Source: Acestrorhynchus altus (lineage: Eukaryota; Chordata; Actinopteri; Characiformes; Acestrorhynchidae). From it: DNA of 64,000 nt. Of the stretch, positions 33,400-46,225 are shown one piece after another; positions within the stretch are counted from its first letter, which is position 1; each line of letters begins with the position of its first letter. Below the pieces are notes generated by a model, which had not been told where the DNA came from, ran no database searches, and was given only the letters and a program-made list of their open reading frames with translations. The DNA is taken from positions 40,519,871-40,583,870 of the forward strand of contig CM067504.1 in assembly GCA_034509495.1 (NCBI GenBank). Direction: 5' to 3'. The translations under genes were made by a program, and so were the position numbers.

Positions 33400-36235
33400 T
33401 GCATCACACAGGCTGCAAAGTGTGTTCTCACAGTGTGAACCATGTGAAGAACCGGCATTGATCAACACTCCCAGGTTCCAGATGCTGTAGGGTTGTCGTC
33501 CTGGTTTAAGGGCCTCCCCATAAACCAGATCAGATCAGGTTCAAATCCAGTCCACACCTGAGGGAAGACTGGGAAACTCTGACTCGACCAACTAAATCTC
33601 CACATCGCTCCTGATGCTTTATTTAGAATGCTGAAACAGGAACACATGGACCCTGGCTGAGATGTCCTCCGAAGCCAAGGGACGTGTTTCCGTGTATCGG
33701 AGAAGAAACGATACGTGCGACTCGGAATTGGAAGTGTCCGATTTGTTTGACGTTCCTCAAACCGCTGTAATACCGTTCGCGCTTTGTCAGAGCGCGCAAG
33801 GGCAGAGGTGCACATGAACCGCCGTCATTTAAACGGCACATTTTATCAGATGCTCAGGCAGTCGCACGGTTGTCTGTTTCCATGGAAATGATGAAAGATA
33901 GTTCTCTGATGGGGTATGAATGTGCAACGTGCCCGACCAGGTACAAAACACTCTGCTCCAAAAATAGCTGGACCACTTGATCCGCTGTTGACACTTTTGA
34001 GCCCTTCATGTTCAAATCAAACAAGCGAAATTGAATATTAGTGAAAGGAGGTGAAGTGTCTGTTTTACAGAATTAGGGGGACAGGATTTTAATAGCGGCG
34101 TCTTAGATGAGGCCCGTGTGTGACAAAGCTTTAAAAGATCCTAATCTTTTCCCACCTTAGGGGTCATGCTGTCAACGCTTCAGAAAAGCTGCGCTTAAGC
34201 ATTTGTGACACCTTTTATCCCCCAGACTAGAGCGCTTCCTGCATGTTCTAAAAGGTTCACCAGGATGCGTCGCCCTCGTGAGAACACATCAGATGTCAAG
34301 CCTTGTTGCTTTACTTATTCAACTGACAAGTCAAACTTCATCAACATGGCTCACATTACATCCCTACATCATCCCATCCGTCTGCCGCTGTTTTCCCTCT
34401 GCCACCTTGTTTCCGTGCATAATGAGAGCGAAGATTTGTCACATCTGTCAGGAGCGCTCGTATTGTGTGTTCTAATTAGATTACACACTCAAGTCACTTC
34501 TCAGACTTGGCTTGATGGAGCTAAATGGGCTTCTAGTGCTCGCAATCAACCAGCCGCTACCAGCACCCTCTTCTCCTCTTAAACCTTTGCCCTGTTAAAG
34601 TTTAATGGCCTCTCACGGGAGCGATCCAGATTTTCAGTGTTGCGGCGGTTTCTCGTATCCCTTGCTGGCCATGCGTGTTTGGCATGCTCTTCGTCTTCAC
34701 GGTAAATGATTCAGAAGGTACATGATCAAAGGCTTCTGAAGATGTACTTTGCGGTTCTCAGTTTGCACGGTACTTTCTTTCGCTCTCTCTCTCTCTCTCT
34801 CGCTCTCGCGCGCGCTTTAGACACCCCCCCCCCCCAGTTTCAGTACAGGCTAGACGAGAAAAAAAAAACAAAGCCGTAGATTAAGCTCTCCATCTTAGAA
34901 CGTGGCATTTCTCTAGCCGACGCAGACGCGGGGCAAGCAAGCGAGTGTGAGGAAAGGAAAGATCGACTTACGTTTGAAGAATTCATTAACAATTAAGCAG
35001 CAGGAATTTGTGAAAAGTCGTAAACGGGTTGGAAGCGGCACGGAGTCGTCAGTTTCAGCTGAAAGAGTAATGAGTGTCAGTGTAACTGTCACTTCTCTTG
35101 GTTGGCAGCGTCTGGACTGAGTCGACTTTGGCAGGAGACTCCAACATCAGAAAGTTCTGCACAACAGGAGTTACTTCTAAATCGTCGTAGCAGCACCGCC
35201 CGTCCGCACGTGTTGTTCATTTTCTGTTTTATTTGCGTTCAAACAAGGCCTTTCTACACTCCACTGGCATCTGAGGCGCTGACGATGGCCAACGATTCGT
35301 GGACCTCTGCTGTTTGCGTGTGAAAGGGAAACCAAGGGGGGGCAGAAGGCTTTAGAAAGACTAAACAAGAGAACCCTGAGAATTGTGGAGAATCTGAGGT
35401 GAAGCATGTGGCCTTCAGCCAGGAAGAACCATCCAGTCCAAAGACAGGGAGGGTGGGATGAAGCAATGGAATCTGGCAGACTGCACTTGTGAATAAGGAA
35501 AGTGAATATACTCGGTTGCCTGCTGTGTGATTAAGGTCGGCATCTAGATCAGGGCTTAAGATGGCCTTCATTTTTGGTCTGACAAGTTTATGAGGAACCT
35601 GACTCAGACCCATCCATAGTCAACCTGCAGCTGAGTAAGGCTGGTTAACTCTTAGAACCTGAGATTGAGATTAAGACGTGAACTTGAACCTAAAACATCA
35701 CACTCATTAGGTTTGGGGAGAACATCTCTAACCACGTTGAAGCCCAATGTGTTCTTCAGACTCGACATTTATGTAGCCCTGATTCCTGTCCTGTTCAGGA
35801 GTCCTTTATTTACGCTCAGCGGTTGTAAATATCTATCATTAAAATTGAATTTGAAACTTTTTAAAGAAATACTTTAATTAATTTATTTATTTATTTATTA
35901 CTTCTCAAAAGCTGTAGCTGTGGAGCTTCATGAAGCCAGACAGTCAGGATGAATCTGTCTATATTGGAGCGATATATGGGCTTTAGCCACCACCAGCTCT
36001 ACTCAGACTCATGTGTGGAGTTGTTTTTTTCCTACTTTTAGTAGAAGTACTTCTACTTTTAGAGTTTTATTTCACTTCCAATGGATCTCAACCGACTTTT
36101 TCTCCATCTGCTTAAAACAATCTCTCGGTGACTGCACGCCGTGGTGAGCGAAGCCTATGATTGTTCATGTTCTCTGCAATTATGTCTCCTTGTTCACTGA
36201 AACCAGTTGAACACTGTGAGTCCTTTACACCACCT
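33400..36235. other. Intergenic, unique sequence with one CT/GC/poly-C stretch
   Basis: A simple stretch at 34782-34835 runs (CT)n, then 'cgcgcgcg', then a run of 13 C. Apart from small dispersed fragments ('ctcttagaacctgag' near 35650) I see no gene or element. Confidence 0.4.
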
Positions 36236-36239
36236 CCAC

Positions 36240-36455
36240 CAGCCTGGACTGTTGACACATGGCAGGTTGGATTCGTGGATTCATGCATATTCATCATTGG
36301 CACCAAATTCTGACCCAACCATCTGTGTGCCTCAGGTTCTGTTCTTGGCTGACAGAAGTGGAAGTTGACGTGGTCTTCTGTTTTTATAGCCTTTCTGCTT
36401 TAAGGTTTGAGGTGCATTCTGTGATGAGCTGATCACCACGATTGTATAGTGCTTA
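36240..36455. mobile_element. MITE fragment
   Basis: Pieces such as 'ggactgttgacacatggcag', 'ttggcaccaaattctgaccc' and 'gcctttctgctttaaggttt' recall a widespread fish miniature element. It is joined at 36460 to a Tc1-like copy, so one inserted in or next to the other. Confidence 0.4.
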
Positions 36456-36457
36456 TC

Positions 36458-37290
36458 TCACTTCCCACTCCTCCGTTCGGAATTCTTTCAGCTCTGTGAT
36501 GTTTCAGTGTCAGTCTTTGTACAGACGCTCTTCCATTCTCCTCAAACCCCCTCTGATACAATAAAGATCTCATAGTGGTTTCTATGATGGAGAGATCTCC
36601 AGACCTTGCTGCAGCAAAGCAGCTCCAAACCATCACACTTCCACCACCGTGATTCACAGCTGCTATGAGGTTCTTGTGCTCAAATGCTGGGTTTGGTTTG
36701 CTCCAAATAATTCAAATAAAGCACATTGTTCCAGATGTCCTGCTCTTTGTCTAGATGTTCTCTGGATAATTGTAGTCTTACCCTGACGGGGTCTTATTTA
36801 CAGTAAGGGTTTCCTCCTTAAACACCTCCTATGATAATCAAACTTGTTTGTTCTCTTTCTGATGATAGAAGCAGCACTTTGACTTCAACAGTGGTGAGAA
36901 CATCCTGTAGGTTCATGATGATTTTTAACACATCTTGTGGTTCTGCTCTTGGCCTGAATGGTCTGATTTGGTCATGTGGTCAGTTTTAAATGTTCTCCAC
37001 TTGTGAATGATTTTCTGGATAGTGGACCGGCTGATTTCTAAATCACATCTACAACCTTCTTTGAAGGCCCCTTTGGGGCTCACTTCAGCAACCAAGCCCA
37101 AGCTAATGACTGAGGTTTATATGAGACAGTCTCCTCCAAAGTCCACTCTAATAACATTTCTAATAACTGCTTTATGAATGATGTTTTAAGATGTTTCTTC
37201 AGTTGCACGTGTTTAGTTACATCACCTCCACATCTCAGTATAGTTACAATGAAGATCAAACGTCCAGATGTTTAAATATCCTTTTCTTGG
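36458..37290 (-). mobile_element. Internally deleted Tc1-like element, antisense
   Basis: The - strand encodes NHGGGSVMVWSCFAAARSGD, LSIIETTMRSLLYQRGFEEN, GRASVQRLTLKHHRAERIPN and GGVG. This is the same junction between the SVQRLTL block and the C-terminal tail as at 21655-22530. The 5' side is diverged and ends with terminal-repeat sequence near 37200-37275. No complete catalytic set. Confidence 0.85.
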
Positions 37291-38020
37291 CTGTATCTGC
37301 TGGACTGAATGCACTGAATGAATTGAATGAATGAGTAGGTGTTCAGGAGGGTTCTTGTAACCTGCTTGGTGAGCGTTTACAAGAACCGGGAAATGTGTTC
37401 TTGGAGTCCTCCGTGCATTCTTCCACAGTTTGGTTTTGTTCACATTTGCTGGGGGTTGTTCGCTCGCTCATGTCAGCAGAGGATTCTGGGTAAGCTCTCT
37501 GGATGAGCTGCATGGAGGAGAGAGAAGGCCCTTGTGAAAGCCCAGCAGGAAGCGCCTTCAAAAGCCCCTCACATCATCACTCCCATCCAGCAGCGGACTG
37601 ACAGACGTACCACAGGCCTTGTTAAAAACAAGTAGGCCCATGCAACATGTCATTCCAAACCACAACATGAAACAGCGCCGTGGGCTAGAATATCAGCCAG
37701 CACCAGCCGGTTCACAAACTACAGGTAGCAAACTGTCAGCGATGACTGCCGATTCAAAACAGCGAAACGGGACACTGTCTTTTCATCATCAAGCCATACA
37801 TGCCTCCTTCTTCTCCCGTTCGTTTGCTGCGGTGACTAACGGAGCGTATTCATTTTCTTCTTATGGGTCTATCTCCTTTAAGGACCCAAAGGAGCCACCT
37901 GCTCTGAGTGGAGGTTTTGATCGTCCTAATTTAAAACAGACTTTGTTTTCTCCGCTCAGAATTGATGCTCCTTACGTTTCTGGGATGCCTATGTTGGAAT
38001 GTTTGTGATGTGATCTCAAA
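37291..38020. other. Intergenic, unique sequence
   Basis: No repeats and no recognised gene. A 129-codon frame at 37619-38008 has no similarity I know and lacks convincing splice or start context. Confidence 0.4.
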
Positions 38021-38024
38021 AGGC

Positions 38025-38056
<32 letters not shown>

Positions 38057-38224
38057 CCAGACTTTTGGATGGTTCCTTGGCAGCCCATGACGTGTCGTCC
38101 AATAAGATGAGAGAGGTGCCTCAGGCTCAAAGCCCAGAGGAGAGCAGGGATTTAAGAAAGCAACATAAATCTTACACATACAGATGTGTGCATGAGCAGT
38201 GTGGGCTTGTGTGTGTGTGTGTGC

Positions 38225-38294
<70 letters not shown>

Positions 38295-38380
38295 GCTTTA
38301 AGCTCATGTTTTCGTTTTGGCTTCCAACATATTTTGGAAGCCATCTGTGCAAACATTTAGGGCACACCTTACAAGAGCCT

Positions 38381-38420
<40 letters not shown>

Positions 38421-38446
38421 GAGAGAAAGAGAGAGTGAGAGAGAGT

Positions 38447-38495
<49 letters not shown>

Positions 38496-38577
38496 GCTGT
38501 TGCTGAAGACGAGGAATGTGCCCTCGAGTAAAGAATGAATATGAGAGTAAAAGGAAGAGTGTACTCTGTGTTATTGA

Positions 38578-38638
<61 letters not shown>

Positions 38639-38694
38639 TGTGTGTGTGAGTGTTTGGTACTGTTGAGTGAGACATATATCTTGTGGTAGTTTGT

Positions 38695-38786
<92 letters not shown>

Positions 38787-38946
38787 TGTGTGCGTGGAGG
38801 AATCCTGTGCTGGGTTTTGGCCGGGGTTCAGGGAGTGCAACCTGTACTCGGCCTGAGGCTGAGTCAGAGCAGCACTAAACACTCCAGGCAACCAGCCACA
38901 GACAGAACACACACCAAGTTCATCTCTCTCTCTCTCTCTCTCTCTA

Positions 38947-38988
<42 letters not shown>

Positions 38989-39132
38989 CTCTCTCGCTCT
39001 CTCGCACGCCTCAACATCAGGCTATGCACACTTGGAGTATTTGTAAAAATGTGCGTCACACACGTCTCTCACTCTCTGTCTCTCAGATGCTCTCCCTCTC
39101 TCCTCTCTCTCCCTCTCTCTCCTCTCTCTATA
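38025..39132. repeat. Microsatellite cluster
   Basis: In order: (CT)n 38025-38053, (GT)n 38209-38292, (GA)n with interruptions 38383-38492, (GT)n 38580-38653, (GT)n 38697-38772 running into (GA)n 38773-38787, (CT)n 38923-39003 and CT-rich 39063-39132. Short unique spacers separate them. Several long frames over this cluster (Cys/Val, His/Thr, Arg/Glu and Ser/Leu repeats) are artefacts. Confidence 0.97.
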
Positions 39133-39134
39133 CA

Positions 39135-40400
39135 TCTACCCCCTCCCACACCATCTTCCTGAGTTAATTTTAGAAAGGCTTATTTCAAATGTTTGAAGGA
39201 GTGAAGTGGAAACATTCAACGCCAGATCACTCGCCAGCTATCAGGCATGGTGGCGGTGGCATCCAGACCTCACGACTGTTTCTGCCAGTGGAGCTGTTGC
39301 ACTGCACAAAAGTGAAATAAGGTAGAAGAAGGACTTTCTTTTGCAAAACCTCAATCCATTATAGGTGGACCGTGGTCTGGGACTGGACCCGGATGTTCTT
39401 CGGTACCTTCTGGTTCCTTCTGGTTCCTCCTGGAACCTATATAATGTTTTTCTTTGGTATCTGTGAATGGGGGCCAGTTACAGTAGATCTTGGAGCATTG
39501 GTGTGATTTGGTGCATTGACCAACAGAGTGAATGGTTGTTGAATGATCCTCCCTCCACTTCATCCCCGGCTGCGACACATCCCAAACGTTTTATCCCACT
39601 GAATTAGCGCTTCGTGCGGTGAGTAGATAAGGTATCAGAATCCTTGAACGGTACTAACATTTAAAATTTGATATAAAATGTATTTTTAGTTTGTCAGAGC
39701 CTTGACAACAAAATTCAGCTCCCACAGTGTTGTTGAGGTTGTGCTGAATATAAGCAGATTTATGAGAAGGTCCAGGCATGTCAGAAGACCTCCGACGTGC
39801 CAGAAAGGCCTCGACTCCAGATGGTTAAGCAGACACCATCATTCAGGGAGCATAGTTCCACTGCTCCACAGTTGCTGGATGGCTTTATTCTAACCAGGGT
39901 ATGTCTGTCTGCTCAGAGAGTCCTGTTCTAATGGGTCTGTATTGCATTTTGCACATCTGTGTCCGCTTGATGGCTGCAGCTAAAAGTAGTTGAATGCATT
40001 CATTAGAAGGATTGTCCTGGCGTTTGGGCATGCGCGTGTTCAGGAGCTGAGCTGGTGGCCATCTTGTGGAAGTTCACGAAACGTTGCTGTTTATAAGTGG
40101 AATGTAGGTAGAGTTCGGGAGCATAGTGTTCCAAAAGATTATTCAGTCTTGTGTTTGTATTGTTTCCCCTGTTGCTATGAAATGTGCTGTTTTTTTAACC
40201 TGTCTGTAAAACAGCTTTCCCTACAGAGGTTCCCAGTCCAGAGGAGTACAAAGTGTACTTATTGATAATCAGAACTCCAGTGTGAAGGGGAATGGAGATA
40301 ATAAAATAAAGTGTCACACAAGATATAGACGTGCAGAGGTGGAGCGTGACCACTTACTATTGGCCACAACAGAAAGAAAACCTCCTATGCCTGTTTTTGA

Positions 40401-40446
<46 letters not shown>

Positions 40447-40880
40447 TTTGCTATCTCTTGCTCTCTCTTGCTCTCATAAATTGAAAGCAGGTAGTTCCAT
40501 TTATGCCCTCTAGGCATTTAAAGCTCCAGGAGTGAGAAGAAAACTCTAGCTTTCTTGCTACCTTGAGTATGGGATCATTAGGCCAAGCTTTGTAGGACAT
40601 TGTCTGAATCTGAGCTTACTTAATTTTTCTCTTCATGCTACATGCTATCTCTCCCCATGGCAGATGGCCGATCTTCAGCATTGAAATGTGAATAAAATGA
40701 TGGGTGTTCCTCAAAACCAGCGGACTTGTTTTTCTTGGAAAGGACAAATTCACCAGAACACGAGGACGGAGGGAAAGAATAAACTATCACGTCTTCGATA
40801 CATTTCTCTACATTTTCTTAAGCAGACCCAGATACGTGAAACAGCAATTTCATTTTCCAGTATCGGGGGACACCTGCCCG
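39135..40880. other. Intergenic, unique with a CT array
   Basis: (CT)n at 40402-40441. A short stretch at 39240-39290 ('caggcatggtggcggtggca') may be a transposase relic, but it is too short to call. No gene. Confidence 0.45.
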
Positions 40881-40883
40881 TCC

Positions 40884-41415
40884 TCTGATCAGTCAGGTCT
40901 GTGCAGGTTGAGCATCAGCGCCCCTCTCTCTGATCAGTCAGAGTCTGTATGCAGGTTGATCTGTCAGCCCCGCCCCACTCTGATCAGTCAGGGTCTGTAT
41001 GCTGGTGAGAATCAGCCCGCCCCCTCTGATCAGTCAGAGTCTGTGTGCAGGTAGGCATCAGCCCGCCCCTCTCTCTGATCAGTCAGAGTCTGTATGCAGG
41101 TTGACATCAGCGCCCTCTCTGATCAGTCAGAGTCTGTACAGGATTGAGCATCAGCACCCGCCCCTCTCTCCTGATCAGTCAGTTCCTGTATGCAGGTTGA
41201 GCATCCAGCCCCGCCCCCTCTCTGATCAGTCAGGAATCTGTGTGCAGGTTGATCATCAGCCACGCCCCCTCTCTCTGATCAGTCAGAGTCTGTATGCAGT
41301 TGAGAATCAGCCCGCGCCCCTCTCTCTGATCAGTCAGAGTCTGGATGCAGGTTGAGGAATCCCAGCCCCGCCCCTCTCTCTGATCAGTCAAGTCTGTATG
41401 CAGGTTGATCATCAA
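40884..41415 (+). repeat. Minisatellite, 11 units of 44-54 bp, derived from an interspersed repeat
   Basis: Each unit has 'tgatcagtcagagtctgtat', 'gcaggttgag', 'catcagcccgcccctctctc'. Unit starts ('tgatcagtca') are at 40885, 40931, 40981, 41027, 41076, 41120, 41172, 41223, 41276, 41327 and 41381. Unit length varies through small indels in the C-rich part. The unit is a fragment of the repeat found singly at 16965-17190 and 30245-30505. Confidence 0.95.
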
Positions 41416-42220
41416 CATTGACACCACAAGTCACAGATGTCATATAATTCACAATCAAAAAAACACAGCAGTAATTTTTTCATGTTAGAAAAATGAAAGC
41501 TTGGCTTTTGTATGATGGTATGTTTGGCAACACAGCTGCCTTTCATCTCCAGAAGCTGATTTAAGAAAATAAAGAATTTTTCCCACTACTGTATATAAGA
41601 AGGTTGCAGGTTGGTGTGTGTGATCCACAGACATTGTACCTGAAATACCTTCAATAAGATTACTCCTGGTCTTAAGGGTGAGCAGTTTATGAATGTGCGG
41701 CGTCTGCTGATAAGTCCAGGGGATTTTTAAGATCGCTGACCACAATAAGCACTCTACAATTTCTATTAGTGTGGGTATTGGTCAGTGCTGTGAAAATAGG
41801 AAGTAAGCTGTGTGTGTGTCAACGTGAAACCGTAATACACCAAAAATCTCCTCAGGTTGCAATATCGGAGTTGGTCTGCTGACTCATATAGGTTTATGTC
41901 CTATGGGACGGTGCTGTGATAAAGGGACGGAAATATCTGGAAACACATGCTGCATTTATTGCTGTGCTTCCAGCAGGTCCCGGGAAAGAGGCTCTTTTAA
42001 TAGTGAAACAAATCTCAGAGGGTTTTGGATTTGACTCGCCTGTAGAAAATATGACCCCCCAAACTCAAACACTGAGCCCACTACAGTGGCATGTTTCATT
42101 ATTACTCTCAGACTTAAGAGAGAACAAAATGAGGAAGGTGGGGCGTCAGGTTCAGACTCGAGACAGTGACCTGACTTTCAGGCGCAGCTGGGATGCAAAA
42201 ATGAGACATTCCTTGGCCAT
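41416..42220. other. Intergenic, nothing recognised
   Basis: Unique sequence, AT-rich at its left. No gene or clear element. Confidence 0.4.
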
Positions 42221-42221
42221 C

Positions 42222-42500
42222 ATTTACATTTATGGAATTTGTGACTTACGGGGATGGCAGATGGGAGGTCCAGAGTAGTAGGTCTCACCGAGGACTCTTA
42301 TTGGTGCAACTGTATAGTTGCCCCCGACTGAGAATTGAACCCCTGTTGCCCCCATGGTCTGCTACACCAACCACAGGGGCACAGGAGTTCAATTCCCCTT
42401 GAGCAAGTCACTTAACTCCCCAGCTGCTGCCCAGGCACCATGGAAAGGCCTGCCCACCACTCGGGGCATGCGTGCTCACTGCCCCCTAGTGTGTGTGTGT
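42222..42500 (+). repeat. Dispersed teleost short repeat, copy 3, plus adjoining element
   Basis: 42222-42375 begins 'atttacatttatggaatttg' and has 'ccgaggactcttattggtgc' and 'ctacaccaaccacag', matching 681-816 and 2372-2550. The next part, about 42389-42500 ('cttgagcaagtcacttaact' to 'cactgccccctagtgtgtgt'), is another short fish repeat that usually ends in GT-rich sequence. Confidence 0.55.
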
Positions 42501-42584
42501 GTTTGTGTTTCAATGTGGAGGACACATTCCCCTGTGTACAAACACCGTGGGTCTATATGCATGTTTACATTTATGTATTCATTT

Positions 42585-42800
42585 TAACTGTTCTGAGGAT
42601 CTTTTAATCCTTTCTCAGACTCTTCTGCATCACCACAACCTTCTTTCTGAAGGCCTCAGAGAGAGCTCTTTGGATCTGACCTGGTGATGCCACAAGCGTC
42701 AACAATCAAGAGCAAACCAAACTAATGTCCGAGGTTTACATAACACAGACTCCTCCAAAGTCCTCTAACGATGGTCTCGTTATTTGCAGCTGATGTTCTA
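42585..42800 (-). mobile_element. Tc1-like element fragment (5' end), antisense
   Basis: The + strand shows 'aaccttctttctgaaggcct' and 'aatcaagagcaaaccaaact', the complement of the helix-turn-helix start and leader of the 'ELSEAFRKKVV' family. No further coding part remains. Confidence 0.75.
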
Positions 42801-42828
42801 CATCTGATTCTTATTTTATATATATATT

Positions 42829-42831
<3 letters not shown>

Positions 42832-42873
<42 letters not shown>
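42832..42873 (+). repeat. (CA)n microsatellite
   Basis: Forty-two bases of CA preceded by a TA-rich stretch. Confidence 0.95.
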
Positions 42874-42875
<2 letters not shown>

Positions 42876-42879
42876 CTCT

Positions 42880-43250
42880 CTTATTCACCTACAGGATCAC
42901 ACTGAGTGTTATGTCATGTCAGCTACGTACACTCTTACACTGTATAACACTATTTGTGATCCAGGGAGGTGAGTCGGAAAGTTAATCAAATCTTCAGGTA
43001 ATTGTTCGTGTAGCTTTATATCAGATGACCATGAGCCTCCAGCATACTCTGGTGGCTGAGTTTAAGCATGCACGTCACACCGTGTTAGCTTTAAGAGCCC
43101 GAGAGCTTCCCAGTATACTCACCTGCCTCCTCCGCTTACCTCCACTACCTTTAAATCAGAACCGAGAGGGAGAGAGCAACTCGCAGCCAAACACAGGAAC
43201 CAATTAACCACACCTTTCTTTAAAATAAGTGCTTCAAAGAGTGGGCTGAT
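42880..43250. other. Intergenic, nothing recognised
   Basis: Unique sequence between a CA array and a Tc1 relic. Confidence 0.4.
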
Positions 43251-43254
43251 GTGT

Positions 43255-44135
43255 GAGGTGCTAGAATAGTCTCTTGAGAGCAAAAGTGTGGACCTTTAGG
43301 ATCAGCAGATCATTTGAAGGTGAAATTAGAGCCAGGTGTTTTCGGTCAATGGGGGACAATCAGCGATCTATCAAAGGCTAGTCTTCTCAACACACTTTTG
43401 TGGAAGTGTATCGCAACACGATCAATGAGAGGTTTCGGAGGAGCTGAGGAGAAGGGTTGTTCATGCTCATCAGGCTGAAAAAGGCTCCAAAACCATCTTT
43501 AAAGAATTTGGCCTCCACCGATCTACAGTCAGACAGATTGTGTGTTGCAAATTCAGAATATTACCCTCCCAGGAGTGCTCCTGTAAGATCACAGAGCAGA
43601 TGTATAGTTCACCAGCTCAATGGCAAAGAGACTTCTCCCACGTTGGCCTGTAAGGTAATGTTCTTGAAGTCCACCATCAGGAGAAGACTGAACAGCAATG
43701 GTAATCACTGCAGAGGGTTGCAGATGAAAGCTACTATGCCATAAGGAACATTGCCCATCATAGCTTGATAAGGAACAACCTAGAAGGTTACTGGAACTGT
43801 TATTTATTTGGGTGGATAAGACCAGAGCCGATATATTGGTTTTAAATTGGTTTAAACTGCTTGTTGCACCATTAAAACAAACATCTCCCATCTGTGAAAC
43901 ATAGTGGAGGTAGTATCAAGGTTGGGGTCTGTTCTGATCCTGAAAACAAGGGCTCTCACGGTAATATTTGTAATATTGGCTCATTTTTCTCAATAAATAA
44001 ATGTCATATTTGTGTCTGGTTCGTTTGATTTGGTTCTCCTCATCGACGTTTTGGACCTGAGTGAGGATCTGATGAAGTTTCAGCTGGAATTGGAAAGGGT
44101 TCACAAACTTTCCAGCAGCACTCAGGGCTGTGCTA
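43255..44135 (+). mobile_element. Tc1-like transposon relic with 5' and 3' parts
   Basis: The leader resembles the teleost Tc1 family at 5329. Around 43450-43545 a diverged helix-turn-helix is readable: VHAHQAEKGSKTIFKEFGLH followed by RSTVRQIV. At about 43885-43920 there is 'ctgtgaaacatagtggaggt' (the VKHGGG block), then a jump to the 3' UTR-like end ('ctcaataaataaatgtcata') and the right tip 'gggttcacaaactttccagc'. The catalytic core is deleted. Confidence 0.75.
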
Positions 44136-45505
44136 CGGTATGATGATGTTGCTCTGTTGGTGATTTGAGCTTGGGTATGAATACCTGGAGTTATCACATT
44201 CACTCAGGCTGATTTGTAGCATTCCACAAACATGATGGAGATGGAGAGTGAGGGGGGAGCATGGAGAGAGCATGAGAGGTGTCATTTCTCATCACCGGGG
44301 CAGCATCATTGGGTCAGGCAATCTGATGAAGCATGTCGGAAACAATCTCCTCAGCGCGTATCTCTGACTGCCCTGGCACTGCCGGCCTGCGCTGCACTTC
44401 CACCCCGCACCAGGTCCAGGGGGTGGAGGTTGGGGTGGTGAACACAGAGGAACAATCCCGGCCTGCTCGCCTCACCTGCTCCAGACCCCTCAGACCCTGT
44501 AATCCCCACCAGCACATGCACAGAAACCTCCAAAGATCAAACCTGCTTCGAATCGATTCTCCTAACAAATTGAAATAGATCTCCCCCCCACCCAACCCCC
44601 CCCACATGCCTACGTTTTCTTCTGTTCTGGCAAACAATGCGCATGAGTCCTAATGGAAAAAGTAGGTCATTTGGGGGCTATTTTTAGAGCCCAGCGCACT
44701 CTTTTACAAACGGGCAACCAGAGACTCAATTTCTAGATGAGACATCACCCGAGCACATCAGGCAAACAGACAGCGAGCCGAGATGTATTCAATTTGCCGG
44801 CAAGCCGGGCGAACTATTAATCCGGTTTCAAACTTTAATGCCCTCCTGCGGGGATGAGAGGCCACGTCAGAGTGTGTGTGAGCGCGGGCGAGTGTGTGGA
44901 AGGGGTTTGCCTTGTGGATTGTCTTTGATGAGCGGGGTCGAGGAGACGTGTAAGGATTTGCTAAACCCTCTGTTTCTAACTGGATCCCTGTTTCATCAGC
45001 CTGCCAGCCCCCCTTTCCTGCTGACATATGTTATAATAACTCCTGCACTTACTTTGTTTAAGGACGAGACGTTCTGCAGAGGGTTCCAGCTGCACCGGAA
45101 CACCAAATAATTCAATATCTGCTGGAAAATGAAGACAGACATCCTGCTGGCGTGTGGCGCACTTTCAGGCCTTCGGTGTTTTGACCAGGAGTCAAGAGGG
45201 AGGTACATTACAGCGAGAATTTGATAGCAGTCCGCCTCAAGAGCATTACTTCTGATTGGTTCTGGATCACAAACTCCACTCCAGCTCATCCAAAACATAT
45301 TAGTGCTCCATCACTCCAGGGAATACAGTTTGACTTGGAGAGTGGGGGTGGGAGGTGGGGTTTATTCCACTGCGCGTGGTGACCTTAGGCTTATGGGCTC
45401 CAGACTGTCCCACTCTGTTGAAAGTGGGCTCTGTGGACGCTCCTTAGGAGCTGAATGAAGGAAGCTACTGAATTACAGCAGCAAGAAGAACTCTGGTGCA
45501 CCAGA
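44136..45505. other. Intergenic, unique sequence
   Basis: Contains a C-rich stretch at 44581-44606 (potential quadruplex on the - strand). The block 44640-45290 has balanced composition, no simple repeats and a rather rich mix of palindromic words; it could be conserved non-coding DNA. No gene. Confidence 0.4.
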
Positions 45506-45509
45506 AAGC

Positions 45510-45835
45510 ATCTACAGTGTCCAAAAATTTGTGGACTCCCCTTCTAAAGGGGCTTCTTAACATTGCACCTATTATTAACGCAGATGTGACTCATTTTGCT
45601 CCACCTGGGAGGGGGATTAATTCCATTTCATCTCTATAAATGGGGCAGAGGAGGTGCTAAATACTGAAAAAGACCCTCTAGTTAGGGCCTAGTACCATGC
45701 CTAATGCTAGGTTACAGGGGTATAAAGCCCCCCAGCTTTGAGCTGTGGAACAGTGGAACTGTTCTCGGGAATAGCACTCACAGCAATGCTCCGAAACCTA
45801 GTAGAACACCTTCCCAGGACAGTAGAGACAGTTAG
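45510..45835. mobile_element. MITE with 'cagtgtccaaaaatttgtgg' end
   Basis: Starts 'acagtgtccaaaaatttgtg' and runs through 'ggggtataaagccccccagc' and 'tttgagctgtggaacagtgg' to 'gacagtagagacagtta'. This order is typical of a common fish non-autonomous element. No open frame. Confidence 0.55.
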
Positions 45836-46164
45836 TCTCGAGGTAAAGGTCCACTCTTTTCAAAACCCTTGATTTCAGAAGAAGTGAGTAGGTTTGAGTC
45901 TGTTCTGTCTGATTCAGCCTTAAACATGGATAGGCCATCCAGGCCAAATGTATGTATGAAAGCGCAAACCCACCATCGTCTCAGCCTCCCACCATCACCA
46001 TCATCAATACCAGCCTTTTTCGAATGGAATGAATGAAGGTGGACCTCCCTCACCAACAGGAGCCCCCTGAAAAAATGGACGCTGTAATTTCAATACGCTA
46101 ATAATTGGCCTACTCTAATAATACTTCTAATTTTTCATCCAAAGATGACATCCTAGTAAAGCCT

Positions 46165-46165
<1 letters not shown>

Positions 46166-46222
<57 letters not shown>
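46166..46222 (+). repeat. (CA)n microsatellite
   Basis: Fifty-seven bases of CA. Confidence 0.97.

Positions 46223-46225
<3 letters not shown>

Noticed and set aside
38571..39167. 162- and 166-codon frames on both strands
   Set aside because: They are composed of GT, GA and CT repeats.
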